Assembly: GCA_002418295.1 (NCBI GenBank) | Contig: DIDU01000024.1 | Location: forward strand, 435 to 8,659 | Source of the DNA: Carnobacterium sp. UBA5792 | Lineage (GTDB): Bacteria > Bacillota > Bacilli > Lactobacillales > Carnobacteriaceae | Length of the DNA stretch: 8,225 nucleotides | Direction of reading: 5' to 3' | Part shown: positions 1 through 8,225 of the stretch, one piece after another | Layout of the letters: each line of letters begins with the position of its first letter | Position numbering within the stretch: position 1 is the stretch's first letter | Translations under genes and position numbers: made by a program | Notes under the pieces: model-generated | Seen by the model: the letters and a program-made list of their open reading frames with translations, nothing else | Database searches by the model: none | What the model was told of the DNA's origin: nothing

Positions 1-864
1 GGTCGAACAATTATTAAGCGCGCAATCGAATTGGGAATCAATTTTTTTGATACTGCTAATGTTTATTCATTAGGTCGTAGTGAAGAAATTTTAGGGAAAG
101 CATTGAAAGATTTTGCCAAGCGTGACGAGGTTGTTTTAGCAACTAAAGTTCATCAAAAGATGTTTGATGGTCCTAATGGCCAAGGACTTTCAAGAAAAGC
201 GATTATGTCACAAATCGACCACAGCCTTCAACGTCTACAAACGGATTATGTTGATTTATATATTATTCACCGTTGGGATTACAATACGCCTATCGAAGAA
301 ACAATGGAAGCCCTGCATGATGTGGTCAAATCAGGAAAAGCCCGATACATTGGCGCTTCTGCAATGTATGCTCATCAATTTCAAAAAGCGAATAATATCG
401 CTGAAAAAAATGGCTGGACGAAATTCGTTTCCATGCAAAATCATTTGAATTTAATTTATCGTGAAGAAGAAAGAGAAATGATTCCTTATTGTTTAGATCA
501 AAATATCGCTTTAACTCCTTATAGTCCTTTGGCTTCTGGACGTTTGGTTAAGCCTTTTTCAGAAACAACATTAAGAAGAGAAACGGATCAAGCACAACGA
601 GACAAATATGACGAATCTGCTGAAAAAGATCGTGTCGTCATTCAACGCGTTGCGGAAATAGCTGAAAAACATCATGTAAGTAGAGTCCATGTTGCATTGG
701 CTTGGCTATTGCAAAAGGAAAATCTTGCAGCACCCATTATTGGCGCAACAAAGTTAAGCCATGTTGAAACTGCAGTAGACGCAGTGAATTTCCATTTGAC
801 GAAAGAAGAGGTAATATATTTAGAAGATCCTTATACACCACACAAAATTGTTGGGTTTTCTTAA
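1..864 (+). CDS. Aldo/keto reductase, N-terminus cut off by the window edge
   Basis: This is an NAD(P)H-dependent oxidoreductase of the aldo/keto reductase superfamily, a cytoplasmic TIM barrel that reduces aldehydes or ketones; the true substrate cannot be told. The frame is open from base 1. The codons before the TTG at 31 already encode conserved barrel sequence (GRTIIKRAIELGINFFDTAN), so that TTG is internal and the gene starts upstream. Counting visible codons, the catalytic tetrad is present: Asp17 and Tyr22 (FFDTANVY), Lys49 (ATKVH) and His90 (YIIHRWD). The motif SPLASGRL and the late IIGATK cofactor-binding stretch are also there. The visible 287 codons against a usual 320-340 suggest about 35-50 residues are missing. 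The overall pattern is closest to the YajO/YdhF-like or potassium-channel-beta-like branch (family knowledge). It ends at TAA 862-864 with no clear terminator. A link to the sugar genes downstream is not shown. Confidence 0.93.
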   Translation, partial: GRTIIKRAIELGINFFDTANVYSLGRSEEILGKALKDFAKRDEVVLATKVHQKMFDGPNGQGLSRKAIMSQIDHSLQRLQTDYVDLYIIHRWDYNTPIEETMEALHDVVKSGKARYIGASAMYAHQFQKANNIAEKNGWTKFVSMQNHLNLIYREEEREMIPYCLDQNIALTPYSPLASGRLVKPFSETTLRRETDQAQRDKYDESAEKDRVVIQRVAEIAEKHHVSRVHVALAWLLQKENLAAPIIGATKLSHVETAVDAVNFHLTKEEVIYLEDPYTPHKIVGFS

Positions 865-867
865 TTT

Positions 868-1052
868 ATGATTTCAGTTGCAGAAGACAATAAACTCTAT
901 CGCCCTTCGACTGAAACGATGTGCAGCGGTAATGTTATCAGTGAGAAGGGGTATAAAGATTAATAGAACAGCATTATCAAAATAAAGAAACCGTTACTAG
1001 ATTAAAAAATAAAATTAGTAAGAATGAATCTGAAATAGATAATGTGAAGTAG
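868..1052 (+). other. Short coding-like stretch, possible decayed gene, between the reductase and the regulator
   Basis: The 251-base gap 865-1115 holds no intact gene. One frame is open from an ATG at 868 to TAA 961-963 (31 codons). A second frame is open from 957 to TAG 1050-1052 (31 codons) and reads like a charged helical C-terminus, ending KISKNESEIDNVK. The two abut near 955-963 and could be one gene broken by a frameshift. There is no ribosome site before 868 and I do not recognise the protein, so chance is a real alternative. Confidence 0.2.
1015..1043 (+). promoter_or_regulatory. Possible promoter of the RpiR-family gene
   Basis: A -10-like GATAAT (1038-1043, 5 of 6) lies 17 bases after a weak TTAGTA (1015-1020). 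It would give a leader of roughly 65 bases containing the palindrome at 1064-1075. The -35 match is poor, so this is tentative. Confidence 0.25.
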
Positions 1053-1063
1053 AACTATTTCAA

Positions 1064-1075
1064 GCTTGATCAAGC
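1064..1075. repeat. 12-bp perfect palindrome in the leader of the regulator gene
   Basis: GCTTGATCAAGC is fully self-complementary and sits about 40 bases before the ATG of the RpiR-family gene, overlapping a second palindrome CAAGCTTG at 1061-1068. It is placed where an autoregulatory operator could lie. No second copy was seen in front of the PTS gene, so the binding protein is unknown. Confidence 0.3.
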
Positions 1076-1115
1076 GTCACAATCTGTAAAAATTAAGTAG
1101 GAGCGTGATAGAAAA

Positions 1116-2006
1116 ATGTATCTATTTCAAAAAATTGAAGAGACTGCCTTCAAGCAGCAAGATGCAAGAAGGACAATCGCTGAATTTTTACTCAGTCATA
1201 GAGAAAAAGTACCTCACTATAACATGGATGAGATTGCGAACTTTACACACACATCTAAATCAACCTTAGTCAGGTTTGCGAAATATTTTGATTATTCAGG
1301 ATGGAAAGAATTCATGTATGCCTTCACGCATGAAGTAGCGCATTTTGATGAAAATGGGCTAGGTATCGATCCTAATCTTCCCTTTAGTTCTACATCTGAT
1401 ACATTAGAAATTATTGAAAATATTGCTAATCTACGTATACAAAGTATTAAAGATACTGCTTCGTTAATGGCAGCAGACAATATCAATCAAGCGGCACAAA
1501 TGATTGAACAAGCTGAAACAGTCATCATTTATGGTACCAGTCCTAATTCTTATTACGGAGAATTGTTTAAAAGAAATCTAGTAGCAATTCATAAAAAAGC
1601 ATTTCTTGCAGCTGCTGATGAATCAGGAATTATCTCCAGAACGCTTACAGATAAAGATTGTGCACTGATTATTTCGTATTCGGGGAACAACCCTGAGACA
1701 AATCCAATGAGTAATGTAAAAGAATTAATGAAAAGAAATATTCCAATCATCAGCATCACAAGCGGAGGAGAAAACTACCTTCGTGATTGTTCAACAGTTG
1801 TGTTAAATATCTCCAGTAGAGAAAAACTGTATTCAAAAATTACGAATTTTGCGACGGAAGAGTCAATTCTATTTATTCTCAATATTTTATATGCTAAAAT
1901 CTTTTCATTCAATTACAGTAAAAATATGGAGAAAAAAATTTTGAATTCAAGAATTTTAGAATCTGGAAGACAGTCATCCTTTAAAGACATTTCAGAAACC
2001 TTTTAA
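1116..2006 (+). CDS. MurR/RpiR family transcriptional regulator (HTH + SIS domain)
   Basis: This is a cytoplasmic DNA-binding regulator that probably senses a phosphosugar and controls the beta-glucoside genes that follow. Residues 1 to about 75 form the RpiR-type helix-turn-helix, with the recognition region near 37-66 (MDEIANFTHTSKSTLVRFAKYF). Residues about 105-255 form the SIS sugar-phosphate domain, with a conserved VIIYGTS strand-loop (136-142) and IISYSGNNPET (185-195), where Ser/Thr residues normally contact the phosphate. The 296-residue length is normal for the family. The ATG at 1116 follows AGGAG (1099-1103) with a fairly long 12-base spacing. Its position before a PTS permease and a 6-phospho-beta-glucosidase makes it their likely regulator, with phosphorylated beta-glucoside as a plausible effector; this is inference. 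Whether it represses or activates cannot be read from the sequence. Confidence 0.93.
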   Translation: MYLFQKIEETAFKQQDARRTIAEFLLSHREKVPHYNMDEIANFTHTSKSTLVRFAKYFDYSGWKEFMYAFTHEVAHFDENGLGIDPNLPFSSTSDTLEIIENIANLRIQSIKDTASLMAADNINQAAQMIEQAETVIIYGTSPNSYYGELFKRNLVAIHKKAFLAAADESGIISRTLTDKDCALIISYSGNNPETNPMSNVKELMKRNIPIISITSGGENYLRDCSTVVLNISSREKLYSKITNFATEESILFILNILYAKIFSFNYSKNMEKKILNSRILESGRQSSFKDISETF

Positions 2007-2020
2007 TGATATCTGAAATG
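1988..2020. repeat. 9-bp inverted repeat around the regulator stop codon
   Basis: CATTTCAGA (1988-1996) and TCTGAAATG (2012-2020) are perfect complements separated by 15 bases that include the TAA at 2004-2006. No U-run follows, so it is not a normal terminator. The core ATTTCA/TGAAAT also occurs in the inverted repeat before the PTS gene (2297-2335), so it may be an operator-like element or just an mRNA 3' hairpin. Confidence 0.35.
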
Positions 2021-2064
2021 CTTAAGTATTCGATGTACTTGAAAAGATCTCATCATTAAATTTT

Positions 2065-2110
2065 AGAAAAGGGACAAAACGAACATCAATCAGCGTTTTG
2101 TCCCTTTTCT
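2065..2110. terminator. Strong bidirectional rho-independent terminator
   Basis: A perfect 17-bp stem, AGAAAAGGGACAAAACG (2065-2081) with CGTTTTGTCCCTTTTCT (2094-2110), closes a 12-base loop. The T-rich 3' arm is followed by TT on the plus strand, and the opposite strand exits into AAAATTT. It ends the regulator transcript and would also end a minus-strand transcript through the remnant at 2111-2227. Confidence 0.85.
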
Positions 2111-2266
2111 TTAGAACTTTTGTAGTTTAAACGGTTCTCCAGATGCGAGAAGTTGGATGTATTCAGAATTAAGGGTCTTGTCATAAAGGTTAAATGTGAT
2201 TATTGTTGAGGAACGATACCATCTATTTCATTGGGTAGATCCTATCAGTTGAGGTAGGGTGCAAAT
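2111..2266 (-). pseudogene. Remnant of an unrecognised minus-strand gene (frameshifted C-terminus)
   Basis: On the minus strand the frame from 2227 down to TAA at 2111-2113 is open for 38 codons and looks protein-like: it contains TIITFNLYDKTLNSEYIQLL and ends ASGEPFKLQKF. It has no start codon. Just upstream, near 2205-2243, a different frame reads DLPNEIDGIVPQQ before a stop, as if the two pieces were joined before a one-base shift. The stop lies directly before the terminator hairpin, as expected for a real gene end. I do not recognise the family. The left part of the extent is uncertain, and chance is possible. Confidence 0.35.
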
Positions 2267-2296
2267 TAATTTCAATTAATATCAAAAATAAAATAA

Positions 2297-2335
2297 ATTT
2301 CATAAAAAGATATGATTTTTTTAAATGTATGAAAT
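2297..2335. promoter_or_regulatory. Inverted repeat flanking a -10-like box before the PTS gene
   Basis: ATTTCATA (2297-2304) and TATGAAAT (2328-2335) are perfect 8-bp complements with a 23-base spacer. A -10-like TATGAT (2311-2316) lies between them, though no good -35 is visible. The arrangement suits an operator pair for the upstream RpiR-type regulator, and the same ATTTCA core occurs at 1988-2020. The assignment is inference. Confidence 0.35.
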
Positions 2336-2359
2336 CTGTGCCGACATCCTTTGGAAACG

Positions 2360-2374
2360 TTGGAAACGCTATCT
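2360..2374 (+). promoter_or_regulatory. cre box (CcpA site) before the beta-glucoside PTS gene
   Basis: TTGGAAACGCTATCT fits the CcpA consensus WTGNAANCGNWNNCW at every fixed position. It is preceded directly by an imperfect copy, because TTGGAAACG is repeated in tandem at 2351-2359 and 2360-2368. The pair is flanked by ACATCC (2344-2349) and its complement GGATGT (2375-2380). It lies about 87 bases before the ATG. Glucose repression of a PTS/GH1 unit through CcpA is well known in Firmicutes. Confidence 0.65.
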
Positions 2375-2409
2375 GGATGTGCTAAAGTTCATTTACAAGG
2401 AATCTTATG

Positions 2410-2441
2410 TTGACCGGTGACTGCATAAAATTTTCTTAAAA
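2410..2441 (+). promoter_or_regulatory. Weak promoter candidate close to the PTS gene
   Basis: TTGACC (2410-2415) matches 5 of 6 of a -35 box, and TTAAAA (2436-2441) is a poor -10 at a long 20-base spacing. The stretch 2428-2444 is an AT-only inverted repeat (AAATTTT-CTT-AAAATTT). The real start point may instead lie at the TATGAT near 2311. Confidence 0.2.
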
Positions 2442-2460
2442 TTTGTTAGGAGTGGCTTAG

Positions 2461-5753
<3,293 letters not shown>

Positions 5754-5755
5754 AA

Positions 5756-5868
5756 AGTATTGATGTAACCTTGCTAGAGTTATTAGACAAATCGGAAAAG
5801 GCAATAAAGAAAAATAGGAAAAAGAAATACCAAATTATAATGAAAAGCTAGATAAAGAAAGTAATTAA
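5756..5868 (+). other. Short lysine-rich coding-like stretch after the GH1 gene
   Basis: One frame is open from 5756 to TAG 5849-5851 and reads TLLELLDKSEKAIKKN in its middle. From about 5818 another frame continues to TAA 5866-5868 with EKEIPNYNEKLDKESN. Together they look like a charged helical tail broken by a frameshift. There is no start codon with a ribosome site. It may be a gene relic or plain AT-rich spacer. Confidence 0.18.
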
Positions 5869-5887
5869 GAATACTGGTCTATTAGTA

Positions 5888-5915
5888 AAAGAGAATCGCT
5901 TAGGCGGTTCTTTTT
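5888..5915 (+). terminator. Rho-independent terminator after the PTS-GH1 unit
   Basis: AGAATCGC (5892-5899) pairs with GCGGTTCT (5904-5911), with one G-U pair, around the loop TTAG. The stem is extended by A-U pairs and followed by a T-run (5911-5915). It closes the beta-glucoside transcript and separates it from deoC. Confidence 0.8.
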
Positions 5916-5947
5916 GCATGTAAAAGAATCTTTATTCCTTAGCTGGA

Positions 5948-5975
5948 TAGACAGTGACTTTAAGTGTGGTAAAAT
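5948..5975 (+). promoter_or_regulatory. Sigma-A promoter of deoC with extended -10
   Basis: TAGACA (5948-5953, 5 of 6) and TAAAAT (5970-5975, 5 of 6) are 16 bases apart, and TG at 5967-5968 gives an extended -10 (TGGTAAAAT). The predicted start near 5981-5983 leaves a short leader of about 24 bases ending in the ribosome site AGAGGAGG (5992-5999). Confidence 0.7.
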
Positions 5976-5988
5976 GAAACCGAATTCA
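5974..5988 (+). promoter_or_regulatory. cre box (CcpA site) on the deoC start point
   Basis: ATGAAACCGAATTCA matches the consensus WTGNAANCGNWNNCW at every fixed position. It overlaps the end of the -10 box and covers the predicted transcription start, the classical place for repression by CcpA with HPr-Ser-P. It predicts glucose repression of deoC. Confidence 0.7.
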
Positions 5989-6005
5989 ATAAGAGGAGGA
6001 AAAAA

Positions 6006-6698
6006 ATGACAGTTCAATTAAGCGTAACAGAATTAGCAAATATGGTGGACCACACATTGTTAAAAGCAGATGCACAGAAATCCGGCTTTGAAAAATTGTG
6101 TCAAGAAGCCGATGAATATGGGTTTAAAATGGTAGCAATCAACTCCGCACCTGTTTCTCTTTGCAGTGAGTTATTAAAAGAAAGTCCTGTTCATGTCGGA
6201 GCAGCTATTGGCTTTCCGTTGGGACAAACTACAATTGCAACTAAGGTTTTTGAAGTCAAAGATGCGATTAAAAATGGGGCTGATGAAATTGATTATGTCA
6301 TCAATATTGGTGAATTAAAAGCAGGAAATATATCTTATATTGAACAGGAAATGACAGAAATTGTAGCTGCCTGCCGAACGAAACATATTTTAAGTAAAGT
6401 CATTTTGGAGAATTGCTATTTGACAGATGAAGAAAAAATTTCTGTTTGTGAAATTGCTAAAAGAGTGAAGCCGGATTTTGTAAAAACGTCAACTGGTTTT
6501 GGTACTGACGGAGCCACAGTTGAAGATGTAAAACTTATGAAAGAGGTAGTCGGAGCAGAAGTTAAGGTGAAGGCAGCAGGAGGCATACGTGATTTTGCAG
6601 CGGCTAAAGCAATGATAGAAGCTGGAGCTGAGCGTTTAGGAACCAGTTCAGGTATCCAAATTATTAACGAGTACAAATCCATGGTCAAAGAAGCATAA
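6006..6698 (+). CDS. deoC: Deoxyribose-phosphate aldolase
   Basis: This cytoplasmic class I aldolase cleaves 2-deoxy-D-ribose 5-phosphate to acetaldehyde and glyceraldehyde 3-phosphate, the last step of deoxynucleoside breakdown. At 230 residues it has the usual short Gram-positive DeoC length. The three catalytic residues of the family are visible: Asp96 (DEIDYVIN), the Schiff-base Lys160 (DFVKTSTGF) and Lys189 (VKVKAAGGIRD), equivalent to Asp102, Lys167 and Lys201 of the E. coli enzyme. The start is well supported by AGAGGAGG 6 bases upstream. It has its own promoter and cre box and appears to be transcribed alone: no nucleoside phosphorylase, phosphopentomutase, cytidine deaminase or deoR gene lies next to it here, although these are common partners. 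Confidence 0.97.
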   Translation: MTVQLSVTELANMVDHTLLKADAQKSGFEKLCQEADEYGFKMVAINSAPVSLCSELLKESPVHVGAAIGFPLGQTTIATKVFEVKDAIKNGADEIDYVINIGELKAGNISYIEQEMTEIVAACRTKHILSKVILENCYLTDEEKISVCEIAKRVKPDFVKTSTGFGTDGATVEDVKLMKEVVGAEVKVKAAGGIRDFAAAKAMIEAGAERLGTSSGIQIINEYKSMVKEA

Positions 6699-6777
6699 GT
6701 TATAACGTTGTAAGAGTTGTTGGTCGAAAATGAGTTAAGTTAGACCCAGTATCAGTAGTGGAAATGGAATAGCGAAA

Positions 6778-6823
6778 GAAGACTGTTAAAGAGCGATTTT
6801 TTTCTCACTCTTTAACAGTCTTC
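6778..6823. terminator. Hairpin terminator between convergent genes
   Basis: A perfect 16-bp stem, GAAGACTGTTAAAGAG (6778-6793) with CTCTTTAACAGTCTTC (6808-6823), closes a 14-base loop. It lies between deoC and the minus-strand membrane gene and probably serves both. It is odd in that the longest T-run is in the loop (plus strand), not after the stem; the minus-strand exit has only CTTCTTT. Confidence 0.65.
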
Positions 6824-6872
6824 AGCAGTAAATGAATTTTTAATCATGGTTAACTAAATGGTGAGAACCACA

Positions 6873-7973
6873 CTAATGTTTAAGTTTTATACTTTTTGGG
6901 TCAATCTGTTTTTGAATGAGTTTCTTCACTTTTTCGACGTCTTCAGGTGATTTAAATAATCTAAAAGGAAGAAGGAGAGCTCTTTGTGGAAGAACATAGA
7001 ACAGGAACATATTGTTGTATTCCCGGACTTTCCTAAAGTCTTTCCAATTGTAGCGGGCAAAGCTTTCTCCCATAGCATAAGAAATGCCTTCTTCATTGAT
7101 GACATATACCTTCTCTTTCTTTGTCAGTGGATCGCTTTTGTACTCTTTGCGAGCTCGTCGTTTAAGTAGGAAATATAATCCTGTTGTTCCTAGAGCAATC
7201 ATCCCGACAAATATAGCAATCAGTACTAACGTGGACCAGTCCCAGCTTAAAGCAGGACCAAAGAAGGTATCTTTGGCTAAAAATCCTAAGACAGCAGTTA
7301 CTGAAACAACATAGATTAAGAGGAGTTTTCGTCGATACAAAGAAGCATAGTGATCATATTCTTTAAAAGTGAAATTTCCTTTTGCGATGATATCTGTTTC
7401 TTGAATAGCAACTGATGAAAACGCTTCATCTGTTGCGTTAAATTCTGTCTGAAGTTTTTGTTTTGCTGATGGGTTAGTGTAATATTTTTGAAGCATCTTC
7501 TTAAAAAGAGCTAAATCTTTCTCTGTCTGAAAGTAGTGTTTAGGAAGGTAAGACCACTTTTGAGAAGAATGACGGAAGAGAAATAGATCTTTATATTCTT
7601 TAACTCTTAGAATAGTCGACCATTCTAATTTTTCTTGTGATGGGCCCCTTTGTTGGGATATACCCTCTTTGTTTATGAACACACTGTTTTCACCGTTCTG
7701 AATGCCTCTTTTTTTAATGAAACGATACTCCCGAAAAGCCAAGAAAAAGAAATAAAGAAGGAACAACAGAATCGTAGGGACGACAGCTTTTTGAAGAGAA
7801 AGCAGTAAAATGGTTCTTTGGTCTCCATACATAGTGGTAAAGAAATACAAAGTGACGAGTGCATAGATGGATATAATAAATATTAGCAGAGCAATTCCAG
7901 TTGTGTAGAGTAGAAACTGCCATGTATTTTTTAGTGTTGGTTTTCCTTTTGCTACAATAGTCTGTTCTTCCAT
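6873..7973 (-). CDS. Membrane protein with two tandem YcxB-like units
   Basis: The function is unknown. The 366-residue protein is an internal duplication. Unit 1 (about 1-165) starts IVAKGKPTLK, has two TM helices (about 18-47 and 62-81) and a cytosolic YcxB-like domain (about 97-163: VFINKEGIS, WSTILRVKEYKDLFLF, YLPKHYF). Unit 2 (about 191-357) starts IIAKGNFTFKEY, has two TM helices (about 215-234 and 246-270) and a matching domain (about 289-356: VYVINEEGIS, WKDFRKVREYNNMFLFY, LLPFRLF). YcxB-like proteins normally have a single unit of about half this length, so this looks like a gene-internal duplication and fusion. There is no signal peptide apart from the first helix. The ATG at 7973 follows a weak GCGGGA purine stretch. 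It is read toward deoC and appears to be a single-gene unit. Confidence 0.85.
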   Translation of the reverse strand: MEEQTIVAKGKPTLKNTWQFLLYTTGIALLIFIISIYALVTLYFFTTMYGDQRTILLLSLQKAVVPTILLFLLYFFFLAFREYRFIKKRGIQNGENSVFINKEGISQQRGPSQEKLEWSTILRVKEYKDLFLFRHSSQKWSYLPKHYFQTEKDLALFKKMLQKYYTNPSAKQKLQTEFNATDEAFSSVAIQETDIIAKGNFTFKEYDHYASLYRRKLLLIYVVSVTAVLGFLAKDTFFGPALSWDWSTLVLIAIFVGMIALGTTGLYFLLKRRARKEYKSDPLTKKEKVYVINEEGISYAMGESFARYNWKDFRKVREYNNMFLFYVLPQRALLLPFRLFKSPEDVEKVKKLIQKQIDPKSIKLKH

Positions 7974-8013
7974 TGATTTTCCCGCTTTCTTTTAGTCTTT
8001 TTTTCCTTACTTA

Positions 8014-8022
8014 ATCTTACCA
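8014..8022 (-). promoter_or_regulatory. Possible extended -10 promoter of the YcxB-like gene
   Basis: Read on the minus strand, this is TGGTAAGAT: an extended -10 with TAAGAT about 40 bases before the ATG. The -35 position at 17 bases is only a T-run, so this relies on the extended -10. Confidence 0.3.
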
Positions 8023-8037
8023 AAAATAGAAGTGACA

Positions 8038-8054
8038 AAAAACTGTCAGTTTTT
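8038..8054. repeat. 17-bp perfect palindrome upstream of the YcxB-like gene
   Basis: AAAAACTG-T-CAGTTTTT is a perfect palindrome overlapping the expected -35 region of the minus-strand gene. It may be an operator for an unidentified dimeric regulator. AT-richness makes a chance origin possible, and the rest of 8055-8160 shows nothing I can name. Confidence 0.35.
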
Positions 8055-8172
8055 AGAACAATCACACCACCAATCAATTAAAGGGAAAACCAAAATGTAG
8101 CATTCATAGCTATAGGCAAAAGGAATAGATAGGCATGCTAGATAAGTATTAGTTAGGTTAAGTTGATTATAG

Positions 8173-8178
8173 TATGAT
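8173..8178 (+). promoter_or_regulatory. -10-like box before the gene at the right edge
   Basis: TATGAT (5 of 6) lies 39 bases before the ATG at 8218, overlapping TATAGT at 8168-8173. No good -35 is visible at 16-18 bases. Confidence 0.25.
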
Positions 8179-8217
8179 AGGGTTAACAAGAAATAGCTGA
8201 ATAGGCGGTGAAGAATT

Positions 8218-8225
8218 ATGAAAGA
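8218..8225 (+). CDS. Probable start of a gene cut off by the right edge
   Basis: An ATG at 8218 is followed only by AAAGA before the window ends. GGTGA (8207-8211) is a fair ribosome site 6 bases before it, and a -10-like box lies upstream. Only Met-Lys and part of a third codon are visible, so the product cannot be named. Confidence 0.35.

Noticed and set aside
31..33. TTG as start codon of the aldo/keto reductase
   Set aside because: The upstream codons 1-30 continue the same frame with conserved reductase sequence, so the real start is outside the window.
164..448. Open frame of 94 codons inside the aldo/keto reductase
   Set aside because: It is out of frame with a conserved gene, and its composition is not protein-like.
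2351..2368. Two tandem 9-mers as the start of a CRISPR or iteron array
   Set aside because: There are only two copies and no spacer; the pair is explained better by a cre box with an imperfect neighbour.
2428..2444. AT-only inverted repeat as a RAT/antiterminator hairpin
   Set aside because: The stem is seven A-T pairs with a three-base loop, too weak for an antiterminator target, and no antiterminator gene is adjacent.
7418..7433. cre-like TGAAAACGCTTCAT inside the membrane protein gene
   Set aside because: One fixed consensus position fails, and it lies deep in coding sequence far from a promoter.

Overview
The window is AT-rich DNA from a low-GC Firmicute, most likely a lactic acid bacterium of the Enterococcus type. 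This rests on codon usage, strong AGGAG-type ribosome sites, CcpA-type cre boxes, a PTS enzyme II with B-C-A domain order paired with a 6-phospho-beta-glucosidase, and a YcxB-like membrane protein. The genus is an inference, since no rRNA or species-specific marker is present.

Layout: (1) positions 1-864 hold an aldo/keto reductase whose N-terminus lies outside the window. (2) 1116-2006 encodes an RpiR/MurR-family regulator (HTH plus SIS sugar-phosphate domain). (3) 2007-2460 is a 454-base gap with a strong bidirectional terminator, a frameshifted minus-strand gene remnant, an inverted repeat and a cre box. (4) 2461-5753 is a two-gene beta-glucoside unit: a fused PTS EIIBCA permease, then a GH1 6-phospho-beta-glucosidase 11 bases downstream. 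(5) 5754-6005 carries a terminator, then a good promoter with a perfect cre box on its predicted start point. (6) 6006-6698 is deoC. (7) A 16-bp hairpin separates deoC from a convergent minus-strand gene (6873-7973) for a four-TM membrane protein made of two tandem YcxB-like units. (8) The right edge just reaches the start of a further plus-strand gene.

How it works together: a beta-glucoside such as cellobiose, arbutin or salicin would be taken up and phosphorylated by the PTS protein and split by the GH1 enzyme to glucose 6-phosphate and glucose or aglycone. The RpiR protein is the likely local sensor of a phosphosugar, taking the place of the BglG/LicT antiterminator often found with such permeases; no antiterminator gene or typical RAT/terminator pair was seen. 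CcpA would add glucose repression through cre boxes in front of both the PTS gene and deoC. deoC feeds deoxyribose 5-phosphate into glycolysis. It is transcribed separately from the PTS unit but probably shares CcpA control.

No mobile element, CRISPR array, tRNA or rRNA was found, and I see no convincing wholly new system. The most unusual items are the duplicated YcxB-like protein, the decayed gene pieces between intact genes, and the regulatory repeats around the RpiR/PTS unit.
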